This document shows, piece by piece, positions 21,059 to 31,100 of a DNA stretch of 64,000 bases. The position numbers and the translations under genes are program-made. Each line of letters opens with the position of its first letter. Position 1 is the first letter of the stretch. Where the stretch lies: positions 146,118,697-146,182,696 of the forward strand of contig NC_086173.1 of assembly GCF_023053635.1 (NCBI RefSeq), written 5' to 3'. A model generated the notes under the pieces. That model was not told the origin of the DNA. It did not search any database and saw only the letters and a program-made list of their open reading frames with translations. The stretch is from Elgaria multicarinata webbii (taxonomy: Eukaryota; Chordata; Lepidosauria; Squamata; Anguidae).

Positions 21059-21589
21059 TCATCGTGGTTGCCCTCCTCTGAACACGCTCCAGTTTGTCTG
21101 CATACTTCTTGAAGTGTGGAGCCCAGAACTGGATGCAATACTCAAGATGAGGCCTAACCAGGGCCGAATAGAGGGGAACCTCCTTCTCCTCCTCTTCACC
21201 ATCACCTTTGTCTGGGCCAGAGTGAGAGGCAAGCAGGTTGTATTGGTAAGGAAGAGGAGCAACTCCAGGGGACCATCCAGAGTCAGTAGGACTCTGCTGG
21301 CATCTGGGCCCTTGGCAGCCACCTAACTGTGCCTACCATTAATACCAGCCTGCCTCCAGACTAAGATGACCAACATTGTTCCATCGAAACCAATGGAACT
21401 CAGAACATGACTAATATGCTCCCTTGATTTAAATGGGCACTGAATTCAACTAGTTTAGGTTGCAATCCTAGACATACTGGGGATTAAGTATGGAAGCCTG
21501 CTCTGCCTCCATTTATGTATCATGACCAGGGCCAGCCCTACCTTTAGGCAGGGTGAGGCAACTGCCTCAGGCAGCAGATGCTGGGGGGC

Positions 21590-22612
21590 AACGGTGGCAG
21601 CTTATTGGACAAAGCTGAACGCCCTAGAACGATTGTCTGTTTCCATTACACCTGCCCAGACCATCTTCAGTAGTCCTTCTCCAGGAGGCCCCACCAAAGG
21701 AAGTGAGGTGAGTGACTACTAAGAGAGGGCCTTTTCTGTTGTGGCACCCTGGCTGTGGAATAAGCTTTCCAGAAAGGCTTGCCTGGTACTACATTGTGCT
21801 CATTTTGGTGCCAGGTGAAAACCTTTCCTACCCACACCTAGACTTTTTAGTTTTTCAGTTTCGGTTTTAAAATTGGTACTATATTTTAAAGTTTTGCACT
21901 GCTTTTTGTTGTTTATTCATTCAGTTGCTTCCGACTCTTCGCGACTTCATGGACCAGCTCACGCCAGAGCTTTCTGTCGGCCGTTGCCACCCCGAGCTCC
22001 CCCAAGGTCAAGTCTGTCACCTCCAGAATATCATCCATCCATCTTGCCCTTGGTCGGCCCCTCTTCCTTTTGCCTTCCGCTTTCCCTAGCATCAGCCTCT
22101 TCTCCAGGGTATCCTGTCTTCTCATTATGTGGCCAAAGTACTTCAGTTTTGCCTTTAATACCATTCCCTCAAGTGAGCAGTCTGGCTTTATTTCCTGGAG
22201 TATGGACTGGTTTGATCTTCTTGCAGTCCAAGGCACTCTCAGCATTTTCCTCCAACACCACAGTTCAAAAGCATCTCTCTTCCTTCGCTCAGCTTTCCTT
22301 ATGGTCCAGCTCTCGCAGCCATAGGTTACTATGAGGAATACCACTGCTTTAACTATGCGGACCTTTATTGTCAGTGTGGTGTCTCTGCTCTTAACTATTT
22401 TATCAAGATTTGTCATTGCTCTCCTCCCAAGAAGTAAACGTCTTCTGATTTCCTGGCCTTCTATTTGGTTATTTTTAATTTATTTTTATACTGTCATTTT
22501 AGACTTTTATGGTTTATTTTGTTTCGTAGTTTATGGTCTAATTGTTGTGAACACCTCAGAGGGTTTCAGCTTTTGGGTGGTATAGAAATGTAATCAATTC
22601 ATTAATTAATAT
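21590..22612 (+). mobile_element. L2 LINE 3' end split by a Bov-B insertion
   Basis: L2 sequence (GAGAGGGCCTTTTCTGTTGT, then GGCACCCTGGCTGTGGAA) runs to about 21907 and resumes at about 22456, ending GGGTGGTATAGAAATGTAAT. A Bov-B copy in the opposite orientation lies between. Confidence 0.75.
21908..22455 (-). mobile_element. Bov-B (RTE) LINE, C-terminal ORF2 and 3' end
   Basis: A 167-codon frame reads IVKAVVFLIVTYGCESWTIR, then LKYFGHIMRRQDTLEKRLML, then GKRKRGRPRARWMDD and VHEVAKSRKQLNE, the well-known C-terminus of Bov-B ORF2. The frame is intact, so the copy is young. The 3' end is TTGCTTCCGACTC in reverse. Bov-B supports a squamate source. Confidence 0.92.
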
Positions 22613-22830
22613 ACCACACAACTAGGCCTGGGACCCCTAAACTAGCTTGCTGTCTCATTGCTAGCGGTGGAAGTAAGGTTCAGCTGTAAGACCATGTCAG
22701 CTTCTGTATGTGGAGTGGGAAAGGGCTGCCATCTTGTGTTGCACCTCAGGCAGTAAGATGTCTTGGGTTGGCACTGGCCTGGACATGACTGTGCTACTGG
22801 AGGCACCACCTCCTGCAGACTCTATGCCAC

Positions 22831-22962
22831 AGGTGGGCAACTGGTAGCCCTCCAGATGTTTTAACCTGAAACTCCCAACAGCCCTTACCAGCATAGCCAT
22901 CAGTGAGAGATGATAGAAGCTGTAGGCAAAAACATCTGGAGGGCCACCAGTTGCCCACCTCA
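22831..22962. mobile_element. Palindromic MITE, family A (well preserved)
   Basis: The arms GGTGGGCAACTGGTAGCCCT and GGGCCACCAGTTGCCCACCT are nearly perfect complements. Confidence 0.85.
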
Positions 22963-23358
22963 CCCCCATGTTGCCATGCAATCCAGTGTTGCCAACTGAC
23001 CAGAAGTCAGCCTGCCTGCTCTGCTCTTCTGCCTTTAACACCACACACCCCTAGAATTGCCAGCTTTTCAACCAGCTGCTGTAGGTTTGCCTTCAGCAGT
23101 GGTTGCGTCTCAGATGTTCGAGCAGGCGGTAACATTCATCTTTTTGCTACGAAAAGCTTCACCTGCTAAGCTCTGCAGGTCAAGCAGTGTTGAAGGCACA
23201 CCTACAGCAGCTGTTTGAGAAGCTGGCCACCCTAGAAGAAGCCCTTCAAATCTATATCGTGGACTGGTGCGATCTGTGGCTGCAAACTTTATGCAACAAA
23301 CACAACTAATGTTTGTGTACACTGGTGTTTAGCCTCCACATCGCCACCCCAACCCGTT

Positions 23359-23411
<53 letters not shown>
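23359..23411. repeat. Compound (TG)n(AG)n microsatellite
   Basis: TG units change directly into AG units; an L2-like tail in reverse orientation follows at once. Confidence 0.95.
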
Positions 23412-23414
<3 letters not shown>

Positions 23415-23700
23415 ATTTATTTATTTATTTATCTATCTATCATATTTATACCCCGCTCCTCAGCCAAAAAAGGCTCTCGGAGCGGCTTACACTTCGCAAA
23501 AAAGACAGTCCCTGCCCTTAGGCTTACAGTCTAATAAAGACATGACACACAAGGAAAAGGAGTTCAGGAGGGAAGAGGTAAAGAGAGAGAGAAATTAAGT
23601 GGACTGGGAAAAGGGCTGATGGGATTGTCCTGCTCCCGAAGGAGGGGAGTCCAACTGGAGCAGGCCCCGATGTTTCCTCGGCCTGCTCCTGTCCCCTCGG
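23412..23700 (-). mobile_element. L2-like LINE/SINE tail
   Basis: It has (ATTT)n, ATACCCCGCTCCTCAGCC, GGCTCTCGGAGCGGCTTACA and ACAGTCCCTGCCCTTAGGCT, matching the copy at 41.9 kb. The part after 23590 is GC-rich and carries a short imperfect inverted repeat (GGCCTGCTCC). Confidence 0.65.
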
Positions 23701-24139
23701 TCTTTCTATTGATATGCCTGTGTATTTATAAAAAATGAAATCCCTTTTCTTTCATCCTGGAATTCAGGACACGGTAGAGTGGCAACTACAAGGTGTTTTT
23801 GTGTGTGTGTGTGTGTGTTCTTGTAGATGCTTTGTGAGCCCCCCCTCCTATCACTCTAGGCATTGGGCCCTCTCTGTAGAGGCTCAATCCACCCCACTTG
23901 TCCGGGAGGAGAGGACAAGGCAAGTGATGCCTACCTGTTGCTCATCACTGCTTGTGTGCTTGGAGTGGACAGTTAGCAGCTGGCGGCAGCAGCAGGGAAG
24001 AGGAGGCTTGGGTGGTCATAAGCAGTAATCACCTCACATGGATAGGAGTCCTGGCAGGTGCCTGGGAATGCATTCAAGGTTCCTCATCCACGCGTTGACC
24101 AGACTTGGCTCTGCTTAGCTTCAGGAGGAGATTGCAAGT

Positions 24140-24305
24140 ATGCTGACATACACCACTTGCTGGGAACATGGACAGGAGGATGCCGTTGCACTCCTGTCTT
24201 GCTTGTGGGTTTCCCTTGCACACCTGGTTGGCCACTGTGTGGACAGAATCCTGGATGAGACGGGCCCTTGGGCTGATCTAGCCAGGCTCTTCTTATGTCC
24301 TTAAT
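24140..24305 (+). mobile_element. CR1/L3-like LINE 3' UTR
   Basis: CACTTGCTGGGAACATGGAC and GGTTGGCCACTGTGTGGACA end in CAGGCTCTTCTTATGTCCTT, as in the copies at 7.4 and 11.4 kb. Confidence 0.75.
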
Positions 24306-24312
24306 ACTAAAC

Positions 24313-24449
24313 CAGCCTCCCCCAAACTGGCTCCCTGCAGATGCATCAAACTACAACTTCTATCATCCCCAGCCAGACCAGCCATTGGCCATGCTAGCTT
24401 GAGATGAAAGGCATTTTAGTCCAACACATCTGGAGGGTACCAAGTTGAC
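24313..24449. mobile_element. Palindromic MITE, family A
   Basis: CCCCAAACTGGCTCCCTGCA pairs loosely with CATCTGGAGGGTACCAAGTT. Inner arms are diverged. Confidence 0.7.
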
Positions 24450-24825
24450 TGTAATAAAACTTCCACTCATTTTAAATCTGAGGCTACTCCTGCAGAAACC
24501 TCTTCGGAGAATATACATCGGGCTTTTGTGTAATGTTTTAATAAAGGGCAAGATATCAATGACGCTTGTTGGCAGTGTGAGTGGCACGTATCCAACTTTT
24601 TGGAGCACAAGTGTTGAGAAATATAGCAGCTAAATGCTGAGAAGCAAGTAAATGTACAAATCTGGTCATAGGAATGTGTGGGAGATGGTCTGTCTGCACA
24701 TTTAATATATTAGGATACCTTCCAATGATTTGGAACATAAAGAGCAGGTTTGAAGAAGTCAGAGTTGCTAAAGGATATGAATACCCCATCAATGGAAAAA
24801 TAAAAGCAGCCATGCAGACTGAGCA

Positions 24826-24881
24826 TGATAGGCATTGTTGTCCAACACATCCGGCAGGGAACCCAGTTGGGGAAGGCCGAC
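24826..24881. mobile_element. Palindromic MITE, family A (right half)
   Basis: It keeps TTGTCCAACACATCCGGCAG and CCAGTTGGGGAAGGC only. Confidence 0.55.
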
Positions 24882-24899
24882 AAAGAGTAAAATCCCCCC

Positions 24900-25790
24900 T
24901 ACCCTTGAATATGTGATGACGTGGTGTTTTCAGGAGCCATAAAGGGCACCAGAGGCTAGGAGAAGTCGCTTCCTGCACCTCTCAGGAACAAAAACAGTTT
25001 GTTCCCTCAGGCCATTCTCAAAAGAAAGGCAGGTGAGTCGTCACAAGAGCCTCGTCGCACAGACACAGCCAGGTAGACTAGTCCAACAAGCTCTCCCAAC
25101 TTCCGCCTCTCGTCTTTCAAGCACCACTTGTTCGAAAACAGATTCTTAGGAAAAGGAGGAATCTGACACAGCAGCTTTGCATGTAGGCCACCCCACCTAC
25201 AAGCTTCAGGGCTGTGAAGCTTTCACTCAGATGCCCCTTTGCCTTGGCCCCTGAATGCATTGAGCCTTGCCCCTCCTCTCCCTCTTCACTGCATCCTTCC
25301 TCCTCCAGTCTCATTTCAGAGATCCTTTTCAGCTCTCTTCTCCATCTTTCATCCCACCCCGAGCCCTAAGACTTCCACCCACCCATCTTCCCATCAGCAC
25401 ACATGAGGTTCTTCTGCCAGCTCAGGCTATGCTTCACAACTTCGCAATTATGCAATTGTCACTTCCCCTTCAGCAGTTAGAATATTTGCCGACATTCCGT
25501 GACATTGCTGCAACCAATAGCTAGAGGTCATTTGAAGCAGCTGCCTATTATGGGCCGTCTCCAGAATGGGGCTTATAGCTACCCCCATATTAGCCAATGG
25601 GTCTTGTATGAGCAGCAGTATTGAGTTTCATCTGAAACTGAAAAGAAACTGCGATCTGTTTTGTATGTGATGGCAGACTTGATTTTCATCATGCCATTGC
25701 AAATAGCTCAGAATGTTTGTGGCAATGTTTTAGGCCTACCCACACTGGGGTGTTGTGTTTTTGGGGAGCTGGGGGTGGGGGGAAGACAAA
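24900..25790. other. Intergenic, no gene recognised
   Basis: I see neither exon-like blocks nor a clear repeat. A C/T-rich stretch lies at 25265-25400. Confidence 0.5.
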
Positions 25791-25795
25791 GAATG

Positions 25796-26222
25796 GGCCG
25801 CCAACTGGGAGTACTCTGTACAGTTGGATGATGAAAGGAGTGTGACTAGGGATAACACCAAGCATATCATGAAGAAGGAAAGTACAAAGACACCTTCTGA
25901 GCTGAGCTCTCCCACCCAATGAGATCGACAGGCAGTAAATTCAGAGCAGACGAAAGACACTTCGCACAAATGCATAATTAATTAACTTATGGAATTCACT
26001 GCTACAAGATGTGGAGATGGCCACAGGCTTGGCAGCTTCAAGAGTGGATGAGACAACTTCACGGATGAAAAGCCTATGAAAAGGCCTTGAGCCATGATAA
26101 TTCAATGGAACCACCAGGTTGAGAGGCAATTGGCTTGGGAGCTTCTCCAAGGCAGGAAGTTGGAAACAGAAGGCTGGACTAGAGGGGCCTTGTCAATCAA
26201 GCAGGCCCCTTCTTATGGTTTC
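25796..26222 (+). mobile_element. CR1/L3-like LINE 3' part, strongly decayed
   Basis: GGAGTACTCTGTACAGTTGG, then TGGAATTCACTGCTACAAGA and GGAGATGGCCACAGGCTTGG follow the order of the better copies. Confidence 0.65.
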
Positions 26223-26708
26223 TATTGCTGGTACTGCTTAACACCACATTGAGCTTCTTTATGCGAGCGATGTGTAGCATGTTCGTAACTGGCCACTCAT
26301 GAAAGTTTGCGGGTCATTTTGACGACGATGTGAGCCTCCTGCATGTCTCCCACTCCTTCTCCTGGTTATTCCATTAAAAAAATAAAAACAACCCTTGGAT
26401 ATCCTGATTCTTCTGAAATATCTCAGGATTCCTGGCTGTGTGCAGCCAAAGTTGCGCTACAAAATACCCACAAGAGGGCGCTGTCCCATTCAAGTATATG
26501 AGCAGGGAAATTTTCAATTACAGCCCACATGGTGCCCCCTCTCCTCCCATGTAATTCAGCTCATTACAATTGTGAAAGTGAAGCAGGAAGCAAAGCACCG
26601 CTAAACAAACATTATTTTCCTTTAAAGAAGGCCATTGCATTCCCTTCTTCTACTCCTTTCTACACCAATTCTTCCCAAATGATTCTATTTTAGGTTCTCC
26701 CTTTGAAA

Positions 26709-26838
26709 TATCAGGGTGCAATCCTGTGTATGATTCGACAGAAAAAAGTCCTACAATTCTACAGTGCTGCAAAATTGTATCCTACAATGCTGGGACTTGC
26801 AGGACTTCTTTCTACCTAAGCATGCATAGGATTGCGAG
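26709..26838. mobile_element. Palindromic MITE, family C
   Basis: GTGCAATCCTGTGTATGATT pairs with AAGCATGCATAGGATTGC. Inner arms contain AAAAAGTCCTACAA and TTGCAGGACTTCTTTC. Confidence 0.75.
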
Positions 26839-27069
26839 CTAAGATGCATTTTATCTTTGGGTACCGTTCTTTGCCTGAACTGGCAAAGCTGTATGTTGTA
26901 ACATAACCCAACCTGGCCCATAAATGCACAGAAGTTAATATCCCATATCTATATTTTACCAGGGCACTTGTCCTTACACATAGTTATGTTAGTCCTTTCT
27001 AGAACTATGGCCTAGAAGAGCCGACTCTCTTCCCATGGGAAGAATTTATTGCAGTCAGCCAAAACTAGA

Positions 27070-27365
27070 CTGACAACTGTTACCCAGAGAACCTTCTCTT
27101 CTGTCGCTCCCAGACTGTGGAATGGCCTGCTGGGAGAGATTCGTCGACTTAATAGTCTTGCCCAGTTTAAGAAAGCCATAAAGACTGATCTTTTCTGGCA
27201 GGCCTACCCAGATGTTTTTTAATATGTCCAATTGTTATTTTAATATTGTATTATTTTTATATATTTTTAACCAGTTTTATTCATGTTTATTGTGATTTTG
27301 TATTTTAATGTTGTTCCCCAGCTCGATCCAGAGGGAGAGGTGGGTAAGAAATAAATATTCTATTC
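27070..27365 (+). mobile_element. L2 LINE, 3' end
   Basis: It contains TGTGGAATGGCCTGCTGGGA, AAGACTGATCTTTTCTGGCA and CTCGATCCAGAGGGAGAGGT, the conserved 3' end of L2 with an A-rich tail. Confidence 0.85.
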
Positions 27366-27519
27366 TATGCCATTCCCACCTGGTAAAGAGATTTTTACCC
27401 TTGTTGAACAGATCCCCCAAAATCAGGCAGAGGGATCTTCAGTGAAAGGAGCCCTTCTTCTCACGGATCCAATACCTCCTACACATCGACCACATCCATA
27501 ATACAAAAACCATTCCTGC

Positions 27520-27525
27520 TTTAAT
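27520..27525 (-). promoter_or_regulatory. Candidate poly(A) signal (ATTAAA) of the KRAB-Myb gene
   Basis: It lies about 180 bases past the stop codon at 27707, giving a short 3' UTR. Confidence 0.4.
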
Positions 27526-27706
27526 TTTTCTCTTTTCCTTTTTATACAACTGGGCAAATAAACAACCATTTGTTGTAAAACGATTTTAAAAATTCCTGAA
27601 AAATAAAGCTGCAACCCGTTACAAATGTACCCCGAAGTCCTGCATCCTAAACCAACTACGGACAATCTCCCTCCCCCAGCCCGATTAAAGCTGAGCAACT
27701 GCGGAG

Positions 27707-28149
27707 TCACCTCCGGTACTTTGCCCTGGCGACGGACCTCCTGGAAACACCCGAGCGCAAGGGGGACGGGTCTGCCGAAGGACTGGGCTGCCCAAGCCGC
27801 GGAAGCCGGGCATGCCGAGTCAGCGCCGGCGGCACCGGCGCCTGAGCCTCTGTCTGCTTTCGCACCAGCGACTCCAGCAGTTCTGTCTGGCGGTTCATGA
27901 GGGCAATTATCTGCTCAGTGTCCACCCGGTTCCGCTCGCGGTCCTCCAGGTCGGCCTTGGCGTATTCTCCGAGAGCTGCTAGGATTCTGTCGGTGGCCGC
28001 CTGGACCCTTTTGTCGGCCGCCTGCGTGATTTCCAGGGCCATGTCTTGCCTGTTTTTCCTTTTCCGCTTCCGGATGTTGGCCAGGCGCTCAGCGGCGTAA
28101 GACCTCACAGGGTCAGGCAAAGGGCTTGGGGAGGTGGTTACAGCCCCAT
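27707..28149 (-). CDS. C-terminal exon of the KRAB-Myb gene
   Basis: It starts after TTTTTCCCCCCAG with phase 1 and ends AKYRR-stop. It reads DPVRSYAAERLANIRKRKRK (basic, likely nuclear localisation), then an amphipathic helix (QAADKRVQAATDRILAALGE) and IIALMNRQTELLESLVRKQT, which may form a coiled coil. Such tails are usual in Myb/SANT-like proteins of this group. The last 35 residues are Pro/Arg-rich. The exon is CpG-rich. Confidence 0.8.
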
Positions 28150-31100
28150 CTGGGGGGAAAAAGAGAGGTGGAAACAAGATTCAGACTACAAGCCCAAATA
28201 CACTTACCGGAGAGTAAATCCCATTGAACTCAGTGGGTCTTGCTTCTGAGTAAACATGCTTAAGATCACTCTGAGCCGGAACAGCGCTCGTTGCTCTGCA
28301 GTACCAATGAAGTGTAAGCAAGTTGAATCCAATCCAGATATCGCACCAAATCGTGGTTTAAGTTTCTGAACAGGCAAACCATGAATCAGAGCTTTTTCCC
28401 TGCTATGATTTCTCCCATCTCCTCGGGGTGGGTGGGACGAGGATGAAGTTGAACTTCAGAGGTGGAGCGCTAAACATCACTTTAAAAACACACACGTTGT
28501 GAACCATTTGGTAAAATTGGATCATTGAAAAACAGTACAAGAACCAGTTATCCACTGCTGCTTTTTTGTTATTTCGTAGAATGCCTTTTTATGTTTATTT
28601 TTTGTAAATTTTAAAATTTAAAGTTCTTCATCATACCAATTTTTTCTATGAGATTTTCTTAAGCTGCCTTGAACGAGGGCAGGCAGTTTTTCAGGCCGAT
28701 TCAAGGTGCTGGTTTTGGCCTTCAGAGCAGGCTTGCGTTTAAGCTTTCTCCTGGCTTCCAGGGATGACAAGAAATTCCATACATGAGAGTGAGTTGGCAA
28801 CCGCTGTGCCCAACACATCAATGCAGTGGGCTGCTGGAGGAGGGATGGGACATTCCAGAAATCTTCTGAAAACCCCAGCCAACACATTTTGCAGGCTACC
28901 AAGTTTCATGGGCTTAGTTACAAGGCTGCTTTAAAGCCCGAAGCGGCATGAGACCAGAACACCTCCAGGACCATCTTCTCCCATCTGAACCTACCCAGGT
29001 TCTAAGAACCCCCCTGTTGGGAGGCCCTTCGGTGGGCTTGTCCTGCCACCTGAGCTGAAACAGATGAAGACTCAGGGTTGGGCCTCTCTTTAGAATTCTT
29101 TCCCTAGAGAGACACCCTGCTTTCATTTTGGTGCTAGCTGAAGACTTTTTGTTCGCCCAGACGTCAGTGTGTTTTAGCCTTGATTCATAATTTTGTTGGG
29201 GTCCTGTTTTCTCCCTGGCGCCTCTTTTCCCTGCTATTTTATCTATTTTGGAATATTTAGAAGGTTATTAACTAACCTCTTCCAGTAGGCCTCACCAGAT
29301 GAATTTTAATCCTAAGAATTTTAAGATGTTGTGATTGTTATTTTAATATTGTATTGGTTTTATATGCTCTTTTAACCAGTTTTATGTATAGTATTGTTGT
29401 ATTTAACGTTGTCACCTGCCTCGATCCAGAGGGAGAGGGGGGTAAGAAATAAATTATGTCAGGGATGAATAAATAAATCTGTCAGATAAATAAATAAATC
29501 TGTCAGGGATGCTTTAGGGTGGATTCCTGCATTGAGTAGGGGGTTGGACTCAATGGCCTTGTAGGCCCCTTCCAACTCTGCGATTCTACTATTATTATTA
29601 TTATCATAATCATCATCATTATCATTATTATTATTTATCTTTGCTTCTCCCATACCAGCTCACTGTAAACTCCTTGGGGCAGAGGCCTTTCCCTTCTTCG
29701 CTTCTGCTCTGAGTCCACAGACATACAGTTTCCAGCTGGTTCCCTGGAAGGGATTGTTACTTGCCCCCCAGCATGTACCCATCTATTTACAAGCCTGTGC
29801 GAAGGATGCCAGTCCTTCAAAATATCAAGTCTAGGAATGGTGATGTTCTTACCCACTGTTGAGGCAGAGCTGCCTGGTTTATCACCGGGAGCGGATGACA
29901 GCGGGGCAGCTGGGCTGCTGACTTCTGCTGTGCCAGAAAAGAGACACACAGTCAATAAATGCAAGGTGCGTAGCTGGCCTTTGTCCACAGTGGCGAAACA
30001 CCCCCACACACAAGAGCTGGAGCTCCGGGGAGAGCTACTAGTTAACTGCAGCAAAAAGCATTTGTTGGCTACAAACGTATGCAAACCTGACACCCTCCAG
30101 ATGTGTTGGACTACCAATCCCACCATGCCCAGACAATCATAGAACAGACTGTGCGAATCAGCTTTCTCCAACCTGGAACTTTTCCAGATGTGAACTACAG
30201 GTGTCAGGTTGGAGAAGACTGAGGTCAGTGATGAGTAACCAGTCCGTACATGAGCTGAGCTGGAATAAAGTAAAAATCACTCAAAACACACTGAAATTCC
30301 CGGCATGTTAACCCCAGCTTCATGTTCCTGAGAGACAGTGATGAAGTCAATGCAGAGGCCTAAAATGGGAGGCAGTTTGTGTGTCCCAGAGTACAAAAAT
30401 CTCTCCCACTGCTTATGCCAGGGCTGAGGGAGCCTGTGGCCTTCCAGATGTTGCAGTACTCTAACTCCCACCGGCCACAGCCAGGTATGATCACAGTTAA
30501 CATCCAACATCTGGAAATACACAGGTTCCCCACCCTTGCTTTATACAAATCCATTTATTATTTGATTTTTAGCCCACCTTTCCTCTTGCAAGGAACCCAT
30601 GGCAGCTCACATGGTCCTCCTCCTCTCCATTTCATCCTCAGAACAATCCTGTGAGGTAGGCGGGGCTGAAAGTCCCCCAGCGAGCTTCATGGAAGTGTGG
30701 AGACTAGAACTTGGATCTCCAACGCTCTAACTGCTACCCCACACTGGCTCTGGATATGAAACGGCTCTGCCTAAAGTGCAGGAATGTTTGAACTGGTCAG
30801 GGGGTGACAGCCAGAGTGCCTTCACTTTGACAGCACCATTTAAACACACAACAATGCCAGGGAGTGGCTGCTGGATGGAAACCGCCCAGAGAGCTTTGGC
30901 TATGGGGCGGTATATAAATGTAATAAATGAATAAATTCTTTTGCAAACCAAACTGCATTACTCAGTTTAGTTTGTAAAACCTGAAGTGTGTGCGATCATG
31001 CGTGTGCTGTGCATGTAAACATCTACATACACACACACACACACACACACACACTGATGATAAGCCGTGGCAATCATGGGGGATTTGTGTTCTCTCTTGC

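Larger units (their letters stand above)
19768..21184 (-). mobile_element. CR1 LINE 3' end split by two later insertions
   Basis: CR1 sequence in minus orientation occupies 19768-19879, resumes at about 20353-20660 (coding end [20 protein letters not shown]) and resumes again at about 21060-21184. The gaps hold a palindromic MITE and an L2-like tail. Joined in order, the three blocks match the copy at 18.4-18.9 kb. Confidence 0.85.
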
